64,000 nucleotides of DNA from Vigna angularis (Eukaryota > Streptophyta > Magnoliopsida > Fabales > Fabaceae). The stretch's first letter is position 1. The number at the start of each line of letters is the position of its first letter. Positions 51,250 through 62,375 of the stretch are shown here, piece after piece. The stretch is from positions 22,012,501 through 22,076,500 of the forward strand of contig NC_068973.1 in the NCBI RefSeq assembly GCF_016808095.1, given 5' to 3'. The notes below the pieces were generated by a model. That model did not search any database, was not told where the DNA came from, and was given only the letters and a program-made list of their open reading frames with translations. The position numbers and the translations under genes were made by a program.

Positions 51250-52378
51250 ACATGGTCAAAAAATGGAATAAGAATATTACCAACGCCCTCGCCACTTTCC
51301 AAAGTGCCATGAACGAGCTATTCCGGCCATATTTAAGGAGGTTCATTCTCGTCTTCTTCGACGACATTCTTGTGTATAGCGCTACGTGGGAAAAGCATCT
51401 GCAACAAGTGAACATGATGTTGGGTAGATTACAAAAACAACAGTGGGTGGCCAACAAGAAGAAGAGCGAATTCGGGAAAACCTCGATCAGGTGGAGGCGG
51501 TCGTCGCCTGTGAAGAACCAAGGACGTTGAAAGCTCTCAGGGGATTTTGGGCCTAATGAGGTACTATCGGAGGTTTGTAAGGGATTACGACTAGATAGCG
51601 AGACCTCTAACTGAGATTCTAAAGAAGGGAGGCGTGTGGGAAGAGGCTGCCAGGGAGGCGATGGGAAGATTAAAGGAAGCGGTGACGACGAAACTAGTGT
51701 TGGCATTACCTGGCTTTACACAACCTTTCCACGTAGAGTGCGACGCATCAAGGGTGGGAATCAGAGCTGTACTGACGTAGAAGTGGAGACCAATAGCATC
51801 CTTTAGCAAAGCGTTATTGGAAGGGACTTTGGGGAAGTATATTTACGAGAAGGAGCTCATGGCGGTGGTGATGGCGATACAGCACCGACGGCCATATTTG
51901 CTGGGTCAGAGGTTTGTCGTGCACACTGACCAAAAGAGCTTGATATTTTTGTTTGAATAGAGGATAACCACTCAAGCTCAACAACATTGGATTGCCAAAC
52001 TCCTTGGCTACAACTTCGAGATTGTGTACAGAACGGGAGCCATTAATAAAGTGGCTGACGCTTTGTCACGAAGAGAAAGGGAAGAATTGGAGGAGGGGGC
52101 CGAGAAACATACTCAGGGGATGGAGAAGGAACTGAAGGTAATGGTGAGGCCTTACTAGAAGGATTTCCAGGAAGTGGTAAAGGAAGTAGAAGAAGATGAA
52201 GATTTAAAGAAGATCTTGGCAGACATCACCAAGGATCCAGACAAGCATTCCTCATTCACGATGGAGAATGGGCGACTGCATTATAAAGGGAGATTGGTCA
52301 TTTCGGCCAAGTAAGACTAGGTTTCGAAACTGCTAGCAAGTATCATACAACTCCAATAGGGGGTCATTCAGGAGTATA
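51250..52378 (+). pseudogene. RT-RNase H fragment of a Tekay-type gypsy element
   Basis: It begins inside RT (ITNALATFQSAMNELFRPYLRRF) with the active-site FFDDILVYS (about 51354-51380). A short deletion and frameshift near 51480, then GGFWA-MRYYRRFVRDYD, RPLTEILKKGGVW, FHVECDASRVGI, IASFSKALLEG, YEKELMAVVMAIQHRRPYLLG, FVVHTDQKSL and NKVADALSRRERE follow. Stops occur at about 51592, 51778 and 51958. Integrase text does not follow before L11. Ends on both sides are abrupt, so it is a fragment lodged in CACTA DNA. Confidence 0.8.
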
Positions 52379-53661
52379 TGATGACAAATTTATGAACACC
52401 GAAATACGGCGCCACAAAATTGTTGAACAATCGGCAAGTGTGACCGAATCGTTTCAAGTAATAAACTCGGTAAGACCAAGTATCGTTCTCCCAAAGGACT
52501 CACGACCTAGTTTAGTTATGTGATTCGTTGATTATTTAAGACTTAAGAACGAAATAAGTGGAGTTTAATATGCAAAACAGAAAATAAACATGTATGCATG
52601 AATTTGATCAATGGCTAAAACAAAATACAAACATTTCAATGGAATATATGGATGAGTATGTTGTTGGGGTTATCAATTTCATCTTATCCACTCTCATATA
52701 CTTTAGGAATTCAACATTCTTTTCATCATTGTTAATGCCACTCTCTAAATTACCTTGCAAGAAGGCCTATCCCTAATTACGAGTTCATATGATTCCTACC
52801 ATTCCTAATAATTAGTTCTTTTAGTGCAGGAGCTTAACGGCAACCAATATACTATTGGGAGAAATTGCCCGGATCTAGACTTCCCCGTACGTTCCCGTAT
52901 CGACAAAATCAATAATCATGCATTGAATGAGTTAAACAAAGCAAGCATTGAGCAAAGAAGAAAAACCCTAACTAATGATGAAAGAAAGCATAGGTCTTAA
53001 ATGTAAGATGTAAAAACAAATTCCATATATGAGAGTTTCATAAGACTACATTGATTCCCCAACAACAATACAAGGTTTAGTTCACCATATTCATGGTGAA
53101 ACTAGATGAACAATAATGAAAGAATGAAAGATAAAACCCCAGAAAGGTGAAGAGGTAGCTTGAGCATCCAAGATCCTCCTTCAAAGGGGTGGAAGAGAGA
53201 GTATTTGCTTCATCACAACCAAAGATACAAACCCTAGGAAACCCTAAAGCTTATATATTATTCATAAATTACAGAAAAATTAGGCCCAAGCCCATAAAAG
53301 TACTGCTCAGCGGTAAGTGCGCGAGCTCGATTCTTCCCCTCAGCGGCCATTTTGCCCCTCAGCGGATCCCCCGTGAACTCCTGAGTGCCGCTCAACGGTA
53401 AACTGCCGCTGAGCGACAGTTGCGGCTTCTCCTTTTGCACTTTTTGATGTCTTTTCTGATTTCATCTCTCTCCTTCTTCACTTTTTCACCAAATTCACCT
53501 TAAAACCTGCACAAAAACACTAAAATCAAGCATAAACCTGTCCAGCTCTCTTATTTCTGAAAATATGAATAAAAGCATGATTTCAAGCTAGTTTCTAAGT
53601 ATAAAGGTTGCTTTTAGTATCAATTTTAAGCATGAAAATAACAGTTTTTCAACTGTTATCA
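52379..53661 (-). mobile_element. Family-1 LTR L11 (A-type)
   Basis: TGATGACAAATTTATG at 52379 to ...CAACTGTTATCA at 53661, 1283 bp. The left flank (GTATA, in gypsy pol) and right flank (CCTAC, in an Ulp1-type gene) show no target duplication. The two sides belong to different sequences, so this LTR marks a rearrangement. Confidence 0.8.
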
Positions 53662-53689
53662 CCTACACTACATTGTACTGAAGTTTCTA

Positions 53690-55050
53690 CAATTTACTAA
53701 CACCTAAAATAAAAGAAGCCCACTTAGTTCTAATGTCTTAAATGTCTGGAGCTTTCATTGGAGATGATTCATTAAAGATCTACAAATAAAATAATTAAGT
53801 TAGAACAATTTTGTAATGAACAGTTTGATAAGTATTTAGTTAGTTTTTTAATATCTTATTCCATGAATCAGTAATGTTAGTTTAATACCCTATTTTGTCC
53901 ACAGTTTTGCTCGAAAATGTCAAATTAGTCCATCCTTTAAAAAGTGCGTCAATTACGTCCTTACTTAATAAAATTTATATCAATGAAATCCCTTCCGTTA
54001 AATCCGTACAAACGGCGTTAATTATTTTTCTCTCTCTTCTACTTTTTCTACTTTTTCTGCTTTTTCTATGCAACGCAACAACTTTTTTTCTCTCTTCTAC
54101 TTTTCTTCTTCTCTCTCTTCTACCAATTATACTTTTTCTCTCAATTTTGTAGCTGTCCTATGCTTTAATTATTGAGACATTTACACTACCGCTTTGATTA
54201 TCATTCAGATTACAGTAGCACTTTTTTTTCTTGAACATGATTTTGTACTGGAAGCAAATTATTCAATAGAAAAAAAGGAGCTCCTTTGTCATGTTAATTA
54301 TTAGGATAAATTGTTATATTTATATTAATTTAGTCTAGAATTTCTTGCGAAGCTATTTTTATTTCCTCTTTTTTATGTATTCGTTTTCTTGTATTGAATT
54401 CTCAGTTGATGGTTGGGACTGTTAGGGTTGGAGAGGAGCTGATGCCTCATAGGAATAGTGAATCATAGAGATAGTGCAGTTTATGCGGAATCTCATGATG
54501 CATTTTTTGTTGTTCTATTCATTATAGATATTATACATGCTCGGTAGTTTAGTTTCAGATGAAGTTTTCATATGGATTCTGGCTAATCCTTTGAAAACTA
54601 TCAATTTATGAATATTTTTTCTGAAGGATTTAATACTGTGCTAGGTGTTTAAAACGAGTTCCATCAACGTCCGTCCGAGCAATCAGATGCTAATCAACAA
54701 TGCTGAAGAGAGAGAAGAAGAATAGTAGAAGAGAGAAAAAAAGCTGCTGCGTTACAGAGAAAAAGCAGAAAAAGTAGAAAAAGTAGAAGAGAGAGAAAAA
54801 TAATTAACGCCGTTTGTACGGATTTAACGGAAGGGATTTCATTTATATAAATTTTATTAAGTAAGGACGTAATTGACGCACTTTTTAAAGGATGGACTAA
54901 TTTGACATTTTCGAGCGAAACTGGGGACAAAATAGGGTATTAAACCAAGTAATGTTTGTACAAATAATGGTGTGCATGTGCTTCATTACGTAATACCCAC
55001 CTTCATAGTTGCCCAATTAACGTCGACACTACAAATTAAACACAAATAAT
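53690..55050 (-). pseudogene. Second Ulp1-type peptidase fragment, split by a Mutator-like element
   Basis: On the minus strand LGNYEGGYYVMKHMHTIICT (about 55020-54960) matches the Ulp1 motif xYECGYYVMxxMxxII, with the catalytic Cys changed to Gly and a TAA just before it. The sequence resumes beyond the insert with NITDSWNKI (about 53880-53850). After an intron-like stretch it reads IFNESSPMKAPDI-DIRTKWASF (about 53780-53715), the usual C-terminal continuation. It is separate from the Ulp1 copy at 48.7 kb. Confidence 0.6.
53879..54947. mobile_element. Non-autonomous Mutator-like element with 240-bp inverted repeats
   Basis: Terminal inverted repeats 53879-54120 and 54704-54947 start (A)GTTTAATACCCTATTTTGTCC and are nearly identical over about 240 bp. 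The element is flanked by a perfect 9-bp duplication AGTAATGTT (53870-53878 and 54948-54956), the Mutator signature. The 580-bp interior has no coding sequence. The open frames that appear in both repeats (one on each strand) are mirror images of the repeat and not genes. Confidence 0.9.
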
Positions 55051-55934
55051 CAAGCCTCATTCAAACTAAGGACACACAATATCATATTATACTATAAGGA
55101 CAAACTAAGGACACACAAATAATCAAGGTTCTGAATTTTTGCTTCAGTTTCCTTCTCAAGCCGCTTGACATTAGCTCCAGAATCACTAGTACTCTGTATT
55201 ACTAATGTAATGTAACATCACAAGAAGTGTAAGCTTGTCTCCACGACCAAGTGAAAATCCGTGCATGACCACTTTTATTTGTGTTGAAGTCTCTTGATGC
55301 ATAGTGGATCACCATAATACTCAGTGACTCTTCAGACATCATCTACGTACACTCTTGTTTCAGTTCTCCTCAACTTTCAGTTCAATATGTTGCTTCAAAG
55401 TTTAGACAGACACATGGTTTTCAATGCTATAATTTGTTACTTTGTCTGTTTTTCATGGAAATTGATGTCATGGAATTAGAATCCAAGAGCAACCAATTGC
55501 TAAAGAACTGGACAGCTATGAAGATTTAATGGAATATGAACTATAGTGAGAGAAGAGTAAGGAACATGAGGAGATTCAAGAATAAGGCATGTTGGAAAGG
55601 CCAGAAACAAAGGACAAAATTTGCATTTAGAAAGAGAACAAATATGAATGAACTCTCAAAATCAGAACAATGGCAGTGACCAATAATGCTTACTTTGAAT
55701 GATACTGAATCCAAGAGTGCATATCGCATTGGAATGCTCATCAATCTTTTGATGTTTCGTGGAGAAAGAGGACTTATATCCACAATTTTAATGAGAATTT
55801 TTCATAAAAAATTATATTTATATTGTTTGACCACACTTCTTACAACAATATTGTTTCTATCTCTGTTTATCAGAGTGACATTTTTGTTCTCTCATTCTTC
55901 TTTCTCCTTTACTCTCTTTCTTTATACATATTTT

Positions 55935-55936
<2 letters not shown>
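55051..55936. other. Non-coding stretch, no recognised gene
   Basis: Near 55030-55140 the phrase CAAACTAAGGACACACAA is tandemly repeated. No supported coding sequence; the open frames around 55541-55783 and 55686-56021 match no family I know and have low-complexity ends. Confidence 0.4.
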
Positions 55937-55974
<38 letters not shown>

Positions 55975-55995
55975 TATATTATATTATATTATATG
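55937..55995. repeat. (TA)n / (ATATT)n microsatellite
   Basis: TA repeats from about 55939 to 55969 followed by five ATATT-type units. Confidence 0.85.
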
Positions 55996-56359
55996 TGTGG
56001 TATTTATATGTTCTTTTATAGTTTTTGTTAAAATATTAAAAAAAAAATTAATTCTTAAAGAGACCAACTTAACAAGTTCATACTCTGAAATAAGTTTGTT
56101 ACCATCAACACATAGAGTCAATTTTAAGTAACTAAAAAAGAAAAAAGTATTTTCTATTGTCATTAAATAGTTATATCACGTTTAATATAATATATAATTG
56201 TTTGTATCTTGTATTTAATTTTTTAACATTATTGTTTTATATATCGAGACTAAATCAAACTAACATTTTGTAGAATTCTACACGAAGCTCCAAATATTTT
56301 AAAAGCATTACATTATATCTGTTTTTTAAATTACACAAAACCCCTTCAAACACACACAC

Positions 56360-56362
<3 letters not shown>
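55996..56362. other. AT-rich spacer
   Basis: No gene, element end or RNA recognised. It ends with a short (CA)n at about 56351-56360. Confidence 0.4.

Positions 56363-56431
<69 letters not shown>
56363..56431. repeat. Long (AT)n microsatellite
   Basis: About 69 bp of uninterrupted AT dinucleotide, immediately left of the second Athila-type LTR. Confidence 0.9.
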
Positions 56432-56432
<1 letters not shown>

Positions 56433-56434
<2 letters not shown>

Positions 56435-56875
56435 TTAAGTTCATGTGCTTAATCATCATTTTCTGTTTTGTCCATGATGAGTGCATATTTATGCCCACAT
56501 TTATGCTTTAAAATTAAATTTTTGATGAAATTCATGTGCTTGAATGATTGATTTAAAGAGGATTTGTGATGATTGGAATTTTTGGGTTTGGGAATAAAAA
56601 TACTTAAAAAGTGATTTTTAGTTGCATAAATTATTCTTGGATGTTCTAATATTTATTTGTGGAGCTGAAATTGAAACTTTATTGGTCCAAATTGCAAATT
56701 AAGGCCAAAATAAGATTTTATTTCGTAAGAGTCAGATATTCAAAAGCAATTTCGTGTTCATTGGGAGACGACTCAGGGTTACTTAGCCTTATCTACCTTC
56801 TTGAATACTACTTGGCAATACTGAAGTTACCTTGAAAAGTAGTATTAATTTGATAGCTTCAACGACAGCGTATCA
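56433..56875 (+). mobile_element. 5' LTR of E8
   Basis: It ends GACAGCGTATCA just before the PBS. It contains GAGTGCATATTTATGCCCACATT (about 56478-56500) and GGGAGACGACTCAGGGTTAC (about 56763), typical words of this LTR group. The 5' start is uncertain and may be at about 56473 (TGATGAGTGC). Confidence 0.55.
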
Positions 56876-56879
56876 AATT

Positions 56880-56897
56880 TGGTGCCGTTGCTGGGGA
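56880..56897 (+). other. PBS of E8 (tRNA-Asp type)
   Basis: TGGTGCCGTTGCTGGGGA, the Athila-type PBS with two changes relative to TGGCGCCGTTGCCGGGG of E4, lies 4 bp after the LTR end. Confidence 0.75.
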
Positions 56898-57302
56898 ATA
56901 CGGTTAGTATTTTAAATATTTTGATTCTTATTTTATTTTTTATTTTTATTTTATTTTTATTTGTTTTATTTGTTTTATTTTTATTTTATCTTTATTTTTT
57001 TTAACGCACATACATTTAAGTTAATTTGAGTTATTTTGTAGCCTTTAGTCATTCTTGTTTTAGCAAAAATCTTTGTTCTTGATTTAATTAAGAATTTCTC
57101 TTGAGAAATACTTGAGGCTAGTTTGAATACACTCTGGCTAGGAAAGACTTGGTACTTAAGTTGTCCATTGTGACGCACCTCTCTTTCCTGGGAGTGGACC
57201 CAACAAGTTTCTCTTATCTCTTATTTGAAATCTTTCTCTAAAGCAAGAACAAAAGAAAAAGAGAAGTGACAAAGAAACAACTTCAAGCAGATTGCGTAGT
57301 GC
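56898..57302 (+). other. 5' leader of E8
   Basis: TTTTATTTTTATTT-type T-rich repeat (56930-57000), then a non-coding stretch up to the gag start. No gene. Confidence 0.55.
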
Positions 57303-58700
57303 ATGACCAGAGCTAACCCGGGAGAATTTTATCAAATTAACTCGGAAGTCGAAAGGAATTTGCATAAGCTGCGAAGAAGATTGAAATTTGGGTGTTCTAC
57401 TGAGGAAGCACTTCCTACATCTGAAGTCATACCACCTTCATTATCTCCTATCACAAACATACCATCAAATCTTTTACCTGATTCTAACCCAAATAATATG
57501 GCACAAAGAACCATCAGATAGCTAGCCACCTCCCAGAATACAGTTATCTGAAGTAACATTGAATACCCTAATGAAGAGTGGGAGTTGAGACCTGACCTAT
57601 TAAATGCCTTACCAAAGTTCAACGGGTTATCAAAGGAGAATCCACACAAGCACTTGAGACAATTTCACATGTTGTGTGAAAACTTTAGATCTCATAGGAT
57701 CACAATAGAGAGCCTTAAAATGAGAGATTTTCCATTTACTCTTCAAGGAGCAGCTCAAGATTGGTGGTATTATCTCTTTGCACGTATTACAAATTGGGAA
57801 ACTATTGAAAGACTCTTTCTTGAGAAGTATTTTCTTGCATCTAGATTATCAGCTATCCACAGAGAAATTCAAGATATAAGACAAAGAGATAGAGAGAATC
57901 TTAGTGAATATTGGGAAAGATTCAAGAAATTATGTTCTTCATGCCCTCAATTCCAAATGGAAGATTTTATTCTAAGCTTTTATGAAGGCTTAAGTCCTAC
58001 TGATAGATCATGGGCAGATGCTGCAAGCGGAGGATCTTTCTTAGACAGGTCACCAGAAGATGGTATAGATCTAATAGAACGGAAGGCAATAGACAATCAA
58101 CAATATGGCACAAGAGAAAATTCAATGACTTTGTTGAAGGGAGTGCATGAAATTGATAATGGTGCAGTTGATGGAAAGATGATAGATGAAAGATTGAATA
58201 AGCTAGAAAGCAAACTCGACGAGATTGCAAGTTTGTTTAAAACCTCAACTCCACAAATTGCTAAGAATTGTGGAATTTGCATTTCAACTAACCATTATAC
58301 TGATGAATGTCCTAACTTGGTGGAAACCACTGTGTAAAACCCATCTCAAGCTTTTGCTGCAAACATGATTGGAGGAAATAGACCATACCAGAATTATCAT
58401 GATTCGCCCTCTAATAGATATCAGCAAAACAGGCAACCTTATGTTCCACCTCAACAAAGGCAGCAATCTCAGCCTGAAATGTCAATGCAAGATTTCATGA
58501 AAACAATACTTGAGCAAAATTCAGAAATCAAGAAATCAATTGTAGAGTTGACTCAGAGGGTGGAAAAATTAGAGGCTAAGGAGTCAAATAAACTACCTGC
58601 ACAAACAGTGATCAACCCGCAAAATGTAAGTGCTATTACTTTGAGAACGGATAAGCAAGTAGAAGGCCCTGAAGGAGCCCAAGAGGATGAAGATAAGTAG
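57303..58700 (+). pseudogene. gag of E8
   Basis: ATG at 57303 begins MTRANPGEFYQ. Stops at 57519 and about 57550 interrupt, then a 250-codon stretch holds the core: NALPKFNGLSKENPHKHLRQF, FPFTLQGAAQDWWYYL, FLEKYFLASR, SEYWERFKKLCSSCPQ and LSFYEGLSPTDRSWADAASGG. A CCHC knuckle NCGICISTNHYTDEC (C-X2-C-X4-H-X4-C, intact) follows. After a TAA at 58335 the same kind of protein continues to 58700 (MSMQDFMKTILEQN, coiled coil). Fewer defects than family-1 gags. Confidence 0.8.
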
Positions 58701-58859
58701 AAAGAAGGAGCGCAAATTGATGACAATGGAGGATCAAGTGAACCATCACCTGAGACTACCACTGATAAATCCAGGTTAGTATCCTCTAACTCTTCTTCTA
58801 AAACTTCTTCTAAAACTTCTTCTTCTTCTTATTCTCCACCACCTCCATATCCAAATCGG

Positions 58860-59460
58860 TTGAAGCCGAGAAACAAAAAAATGGAGGAATTAGACCAAGA
58901 GATTTTAAATATTTTCAAGAAGGTGGAGATCAATATTCCTTTGCTAGATGTTGTTAAGCAAATCCCTAAATATGCCAAGTTTTTGAAAGAAATTTGCACA
59001 AATAGAAGGCGTTTTAGGGATAATGAAGTTGTGAATTTGGGAAGAAATGTGTCAAGTTTGATTAAGAAGTATATTGAAATACCGCGAAAATGCAAGGATC
59101 CAGGTATGTTTTCTGTTCCATGTGTTAATGGAAATTCAAAGTTTGACAATGCCATGCTAGATTTAGGGGCTTCCATAAATGTAATGCCTTTATCAGTGTT
59201 TACTTCTCTATCTTTGGGACCTTTTAAGACTATTGGTGTGGTCATTCAACTGGCCAACCGTAGCACAGTTAACCCTGCAGGTGTGCTTGGACATGAAGGA
59301 TGATGAAGGAATCAGTCCAACAACTATTATCTTGGGAAGACCTTTCATGATGACAGCACGAACCAAGATAGATGTGCATGCAGGATCATTGACAATGGAG
59401 ATAGGAGACGAGAAGGTGCGGTTCAACGTATTGGAAGCTGGGAAGCACCAGATTAAAGAT
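58860..59460 (+). pseudogene. Aspartic protease of E8
   Basis: FKKVEINIPLLDVVKQIPKYAKFLKE leads to AMLDLGASINVMPLS, where the active-site triplet reads Asp-Leu-Gly, a variant I remember in other Athila copies. About 50 bp of the flap region and the frame are lost near 59285; the text resumes with LDMKDDEGISPTTIILGRPFM and KIDVHAGSLTMEIGDE. The frame break means it is non-functional. Confidence 0.75.
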
Positions 59461-59639
59461 CATTCTTTGTTTTGTATTGATTTATCAAGTGATGTTGTAA
59501 ACAATTTTTCTTTTTCAAATATGTCGTGCCTAATTTTGGACGAAAAAGGAAACTGTAAAGCAGGTAATATTGAGGATGCGGTATTAATAGATGATACCTC
59601 TGTGGCGTCCGAGTGTGATGTTGAGGTGGCTGAGACTAC

Positions 59640-59804
59640 CTTAGGCAGTAAAAGTTTGCCATCTATGGTGCAACCACCCATTTTTGAGTTGAAACCTTTA
59701 CCGTCCCATTTGAAATATGCTTATCTTGAGAAGGATGGGAAACTCCCTGTTATTATATCTGCATTGCTTACTGATGAGCAGGAAAAAAAACTATTACAGG
59801 TTAT
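59640..59804 (+). pseudogene. Start of E8 reverse transcriptase region, cut by E7
   Basis: FELKPLPSHLKYAYL and LPVIISALLTDEQEKKLLQVI are the conserved linker just before RT in Athila pol. The text is broken at 59805 by the LTR of E7. No RT catalytic motif is reached in this window. Confidence 0.75.
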
Positions 59805-61102
59805 TGATGGACAAATTTGTAAGCACCAAAATATGATGTCACAAACTTGTTTCACAATCGGCAAGTATGACCGAATCGTTCAAGTAATAAACTTGGTAAG
59901 ACCAAGTATCGTTCTTCCCAAAGGACTCACGGCCCAGTTTAGTTGTGTGGTTTGTTGATTAGCTAAGACTTACAAACGAAATAATTGGATTATATTATGC
60001 AAGACGAAAACTAAACATGTATGCATGAATTGATCAATGGCAAAGACTAAAGATAAACACTTTCAATGGATTATATGAATGAATATGTTGTTGGGGGTCA
60101 ATTTCATCTCATCCACTCTCATACATTTTAGGAATTCAACATTCAAATCATCATTGTTAATGCCACTCTCTAAAGTACCATTCTAGATGGCTTCTCCCTA
60201 ATCAAATAGCTCATACAATTCCTAGCATTCCTAATGATTAGTTCATAAGTGCAGGAGCTTAACGACAACCAATATAATATTGTCAGTATAATATTGGGAG
60301 AAATTCCCCGGATCTAGACTTCCCCGTACGTGTCCGTATCGACAAAACCAATAATCATGCAATAGAATGAGTTAAACAATGCACGCATTGAGCAAAGAGG
60401 AAAAACCCTAACTAATGATGAAAGAAAGCATAAGTCTTAGATTAAGATGCAAGCATAAATTCCATATATGAGAGCTTCAAGAGATTACATTGATTCCCCA
60501 ACAAACATACAAGGTTTAGTTCACCATATTCATGGTGAACCTAGATGAACAATAATGAAAGTATGAAAGAATAAACCCTGCAAAGGTGAAGAGGTAGCCT
60601 GAGCATCCAAGATCCTCCTTCAAAGGGGTGGAAGAGAGAGTGTTTGCCTCGTTTCTGCCAAAGATGTCTAACCCTAGGACGTGCAAGTCCTTATATACTA
60701 TTCTAGAGTTACAAAAGATTACAAAAGCCCAAGCCCAAAAAGTGCCGCTCAGCGGTGGTTGCGCGTCCTTTTCTTCCCCTCAGCGGCCATTTTGCCCCTC
60801 AGCGTGACTCCCGCAACCTCTTGAGTGCCGCTCAGCGGTAAACTACCGCTGAGCGGTGCCTTCGTCTTCTCTTTTTGCACTCTTTCTTGTCTTTTCTAAT
60901 GTCATCTCTCTCCTTCTTCACTTCTTCCACCAAATTCACCTTAAAACCTGCTCAAAAACACTTAAATCAAGCATAAACCTGTCCAGCTCTCATATTTATG
61001 AAAATATAGATAAAAGCATGATTTCAAGCTAGTTTCTAAGTCTAAAGGTTGCTTTTAATATCAATTTTAAGCATGAAAATAACAGTTTTTCAACTGTTAT
61101 CA
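59805..61102 (-). mobile_element. 3' LTR of E7 (L12, A-type, 1298 bp)
   Basis: In its own orientation TGATAACAG (61102) to the end at 59805 (TGGACAAATTTG on the plus strand after TTAT). It abuts the polypurine tract. The PBS-like GGCGCC word near its end is degraded here (ATGATGTCACAAACTTG). CAGCGG-type motifs at 60745-60865 and a TATATACT box near 60695 form the promoter. Confidence 0.8.
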
Positions 61103-61115
61103 CAACCCCAAACTT
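61103..61115 (-). other. Polypurine tract of E7
   Basis: CAACCCCAAACTT on the plus strand equals AAGTTTGGGGTTG on the element strand, identical to E4, adjoining the LTR start. Confidence 0.8.
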
Positions 61116-62338
61116 AGAACTTTGCTTGTCCTCAAGCAAACAAAATGTAACTCAATCTCCAACCAATTCATATGATGGTTCACTCATTCAAAAATTCTCT
61201 TTTCAAGATAAGTAACAACTTCACTCAAACTTATGACCAAGAGTTCAATCAAGATGTGCACATGCTTTTAGTGATCACAAAGTCATTTAGATTCCAACAA
61301 ATGCTATTTTTCATGAATGATCAATCAATTAAGCATGGATGTTCATGTGCTTATGGAATATTTCCTCACTAGATAAAGTGTTTCACTCATCACACAAGTG
61401 TATAAGAGGTAAAGTGTTTCACTCATTCACTCCACTATCACAATGTCACATGAATCAACTTTGCCTTTCATTTTACCACAATCAAAACAATCACAAGCAT
61501 GCATCATCAAAAGGACTTTTCATTGGCTTATAATGTGGCTGGGCTAACAAGAAAATTGGTTTTTCTGGATCACAAAATCCTTGAGTTAAGAGAATCATCA
61601 CAACACAATTTTTCTTATTCATTCCCAACTTTCTTTTGCCTTTGCTTTTTCATTGAGCTTTACTTCTTTTTCTTTTGTTTTCTTTTTCTTTGCATATTCT
61701 TACTTTTTAGCTCTTAGCTCAATGCTTTTCATATTTTCCCAACAACCCCAAACTTGAACATTTATCAGTACCACACAAGATCTTCTACTTAACTCAAGGT
61801 AAAGATTTTTCAATCAAGGGTTTTCAGTGTATGTTCAAGGCTAAGGGTTCAAAGGATAGAACACAACATGTTCTCTTTTAGTGGGCTAACTTTATGAACT
61901 TGGCCAATAAAAAGGGTTTCAACAACACGGCCTTGATCATATGATGCAAAACAAGCAATTGATTCAATCATAAAAAACCTGGGCAAAATCATTCATGCTT
62001 TCAAAGTAATAGCATTCAACAATAACAACTATGGAGCTCAAAACCTCACATATAAGCTCATTCACATTTGACATACACCCTGCTTAATTTCACAATCACA
62101 ATCATGATATCATGCATTTGTTCACAAAGCTTGTGAATCACCTGTATAAGCATTTTAATGTGCACATCATCTCAACATCAATTAATCAACAAGCATCATC
62201 AAGCATTACTTATCAAACACAGTTAATTAATAGCAAACCATCACACAAACCAGGTGTTCAATAGAGTACATCAAACCCTAATCTAAAACCGAAAACAAAT
62301 AAGTTCAGAAAACTTAAACCGCAAAAGCATAATCATAT
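61116..62338 (-). other. 3' UTR of E7
   Basis: No supported gene; parallels 39318-40498. An exact extra polypurine 13-mer lies at 61743-61755, 640 bp from the true tract, the same relative place as in E4 (39856) and E2 (14134). Confidence 0.6.
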
Positions 62339-62364
62339 GATAGCATTCATCAGTAAATGCTATC
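62339..62364 (-). repeat. Stop-proximal stem-loop of E7
   Basis: GATAGCATT pairs with AATGCTATC around the loop TACTGATG (element strand), a 9-bp stem starting 11 nt after the ORF2 TGA (62378-62376). Confidence 0.75.
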
Positions 62365-62375
62365 TCAGCTCCTCA

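Larger units (their letters stand above)
56433..59804 (+). mobile_element. Second Athila-lineage element E8 (5' half)
   Basis: LTR (ending 56875), PBS (56880-56897), leader, gag (57303-58700), protease (58860-59460) and the very start of RT (to 59804), where family-1 copy E7 is inserted. Gag and PBS differ from family 1. The rest of pol presumably lies beyond E7, outside the window. Confidence 0.75.

Noticed and set aside
53895..54930. Two similar open frames on opposite strands that look like a duplicated membrane protein
   Set aside because: They lie in the two inverted repeats of the Mutator-like element and mirror each other; the leucine-rich part is just CT-rich repeat DNA.
55686..56131. 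Open frames with hydrophobic segments near the TA repeats
   Set aside because: The 3' parts are microsatellite translation and no known family is visible.
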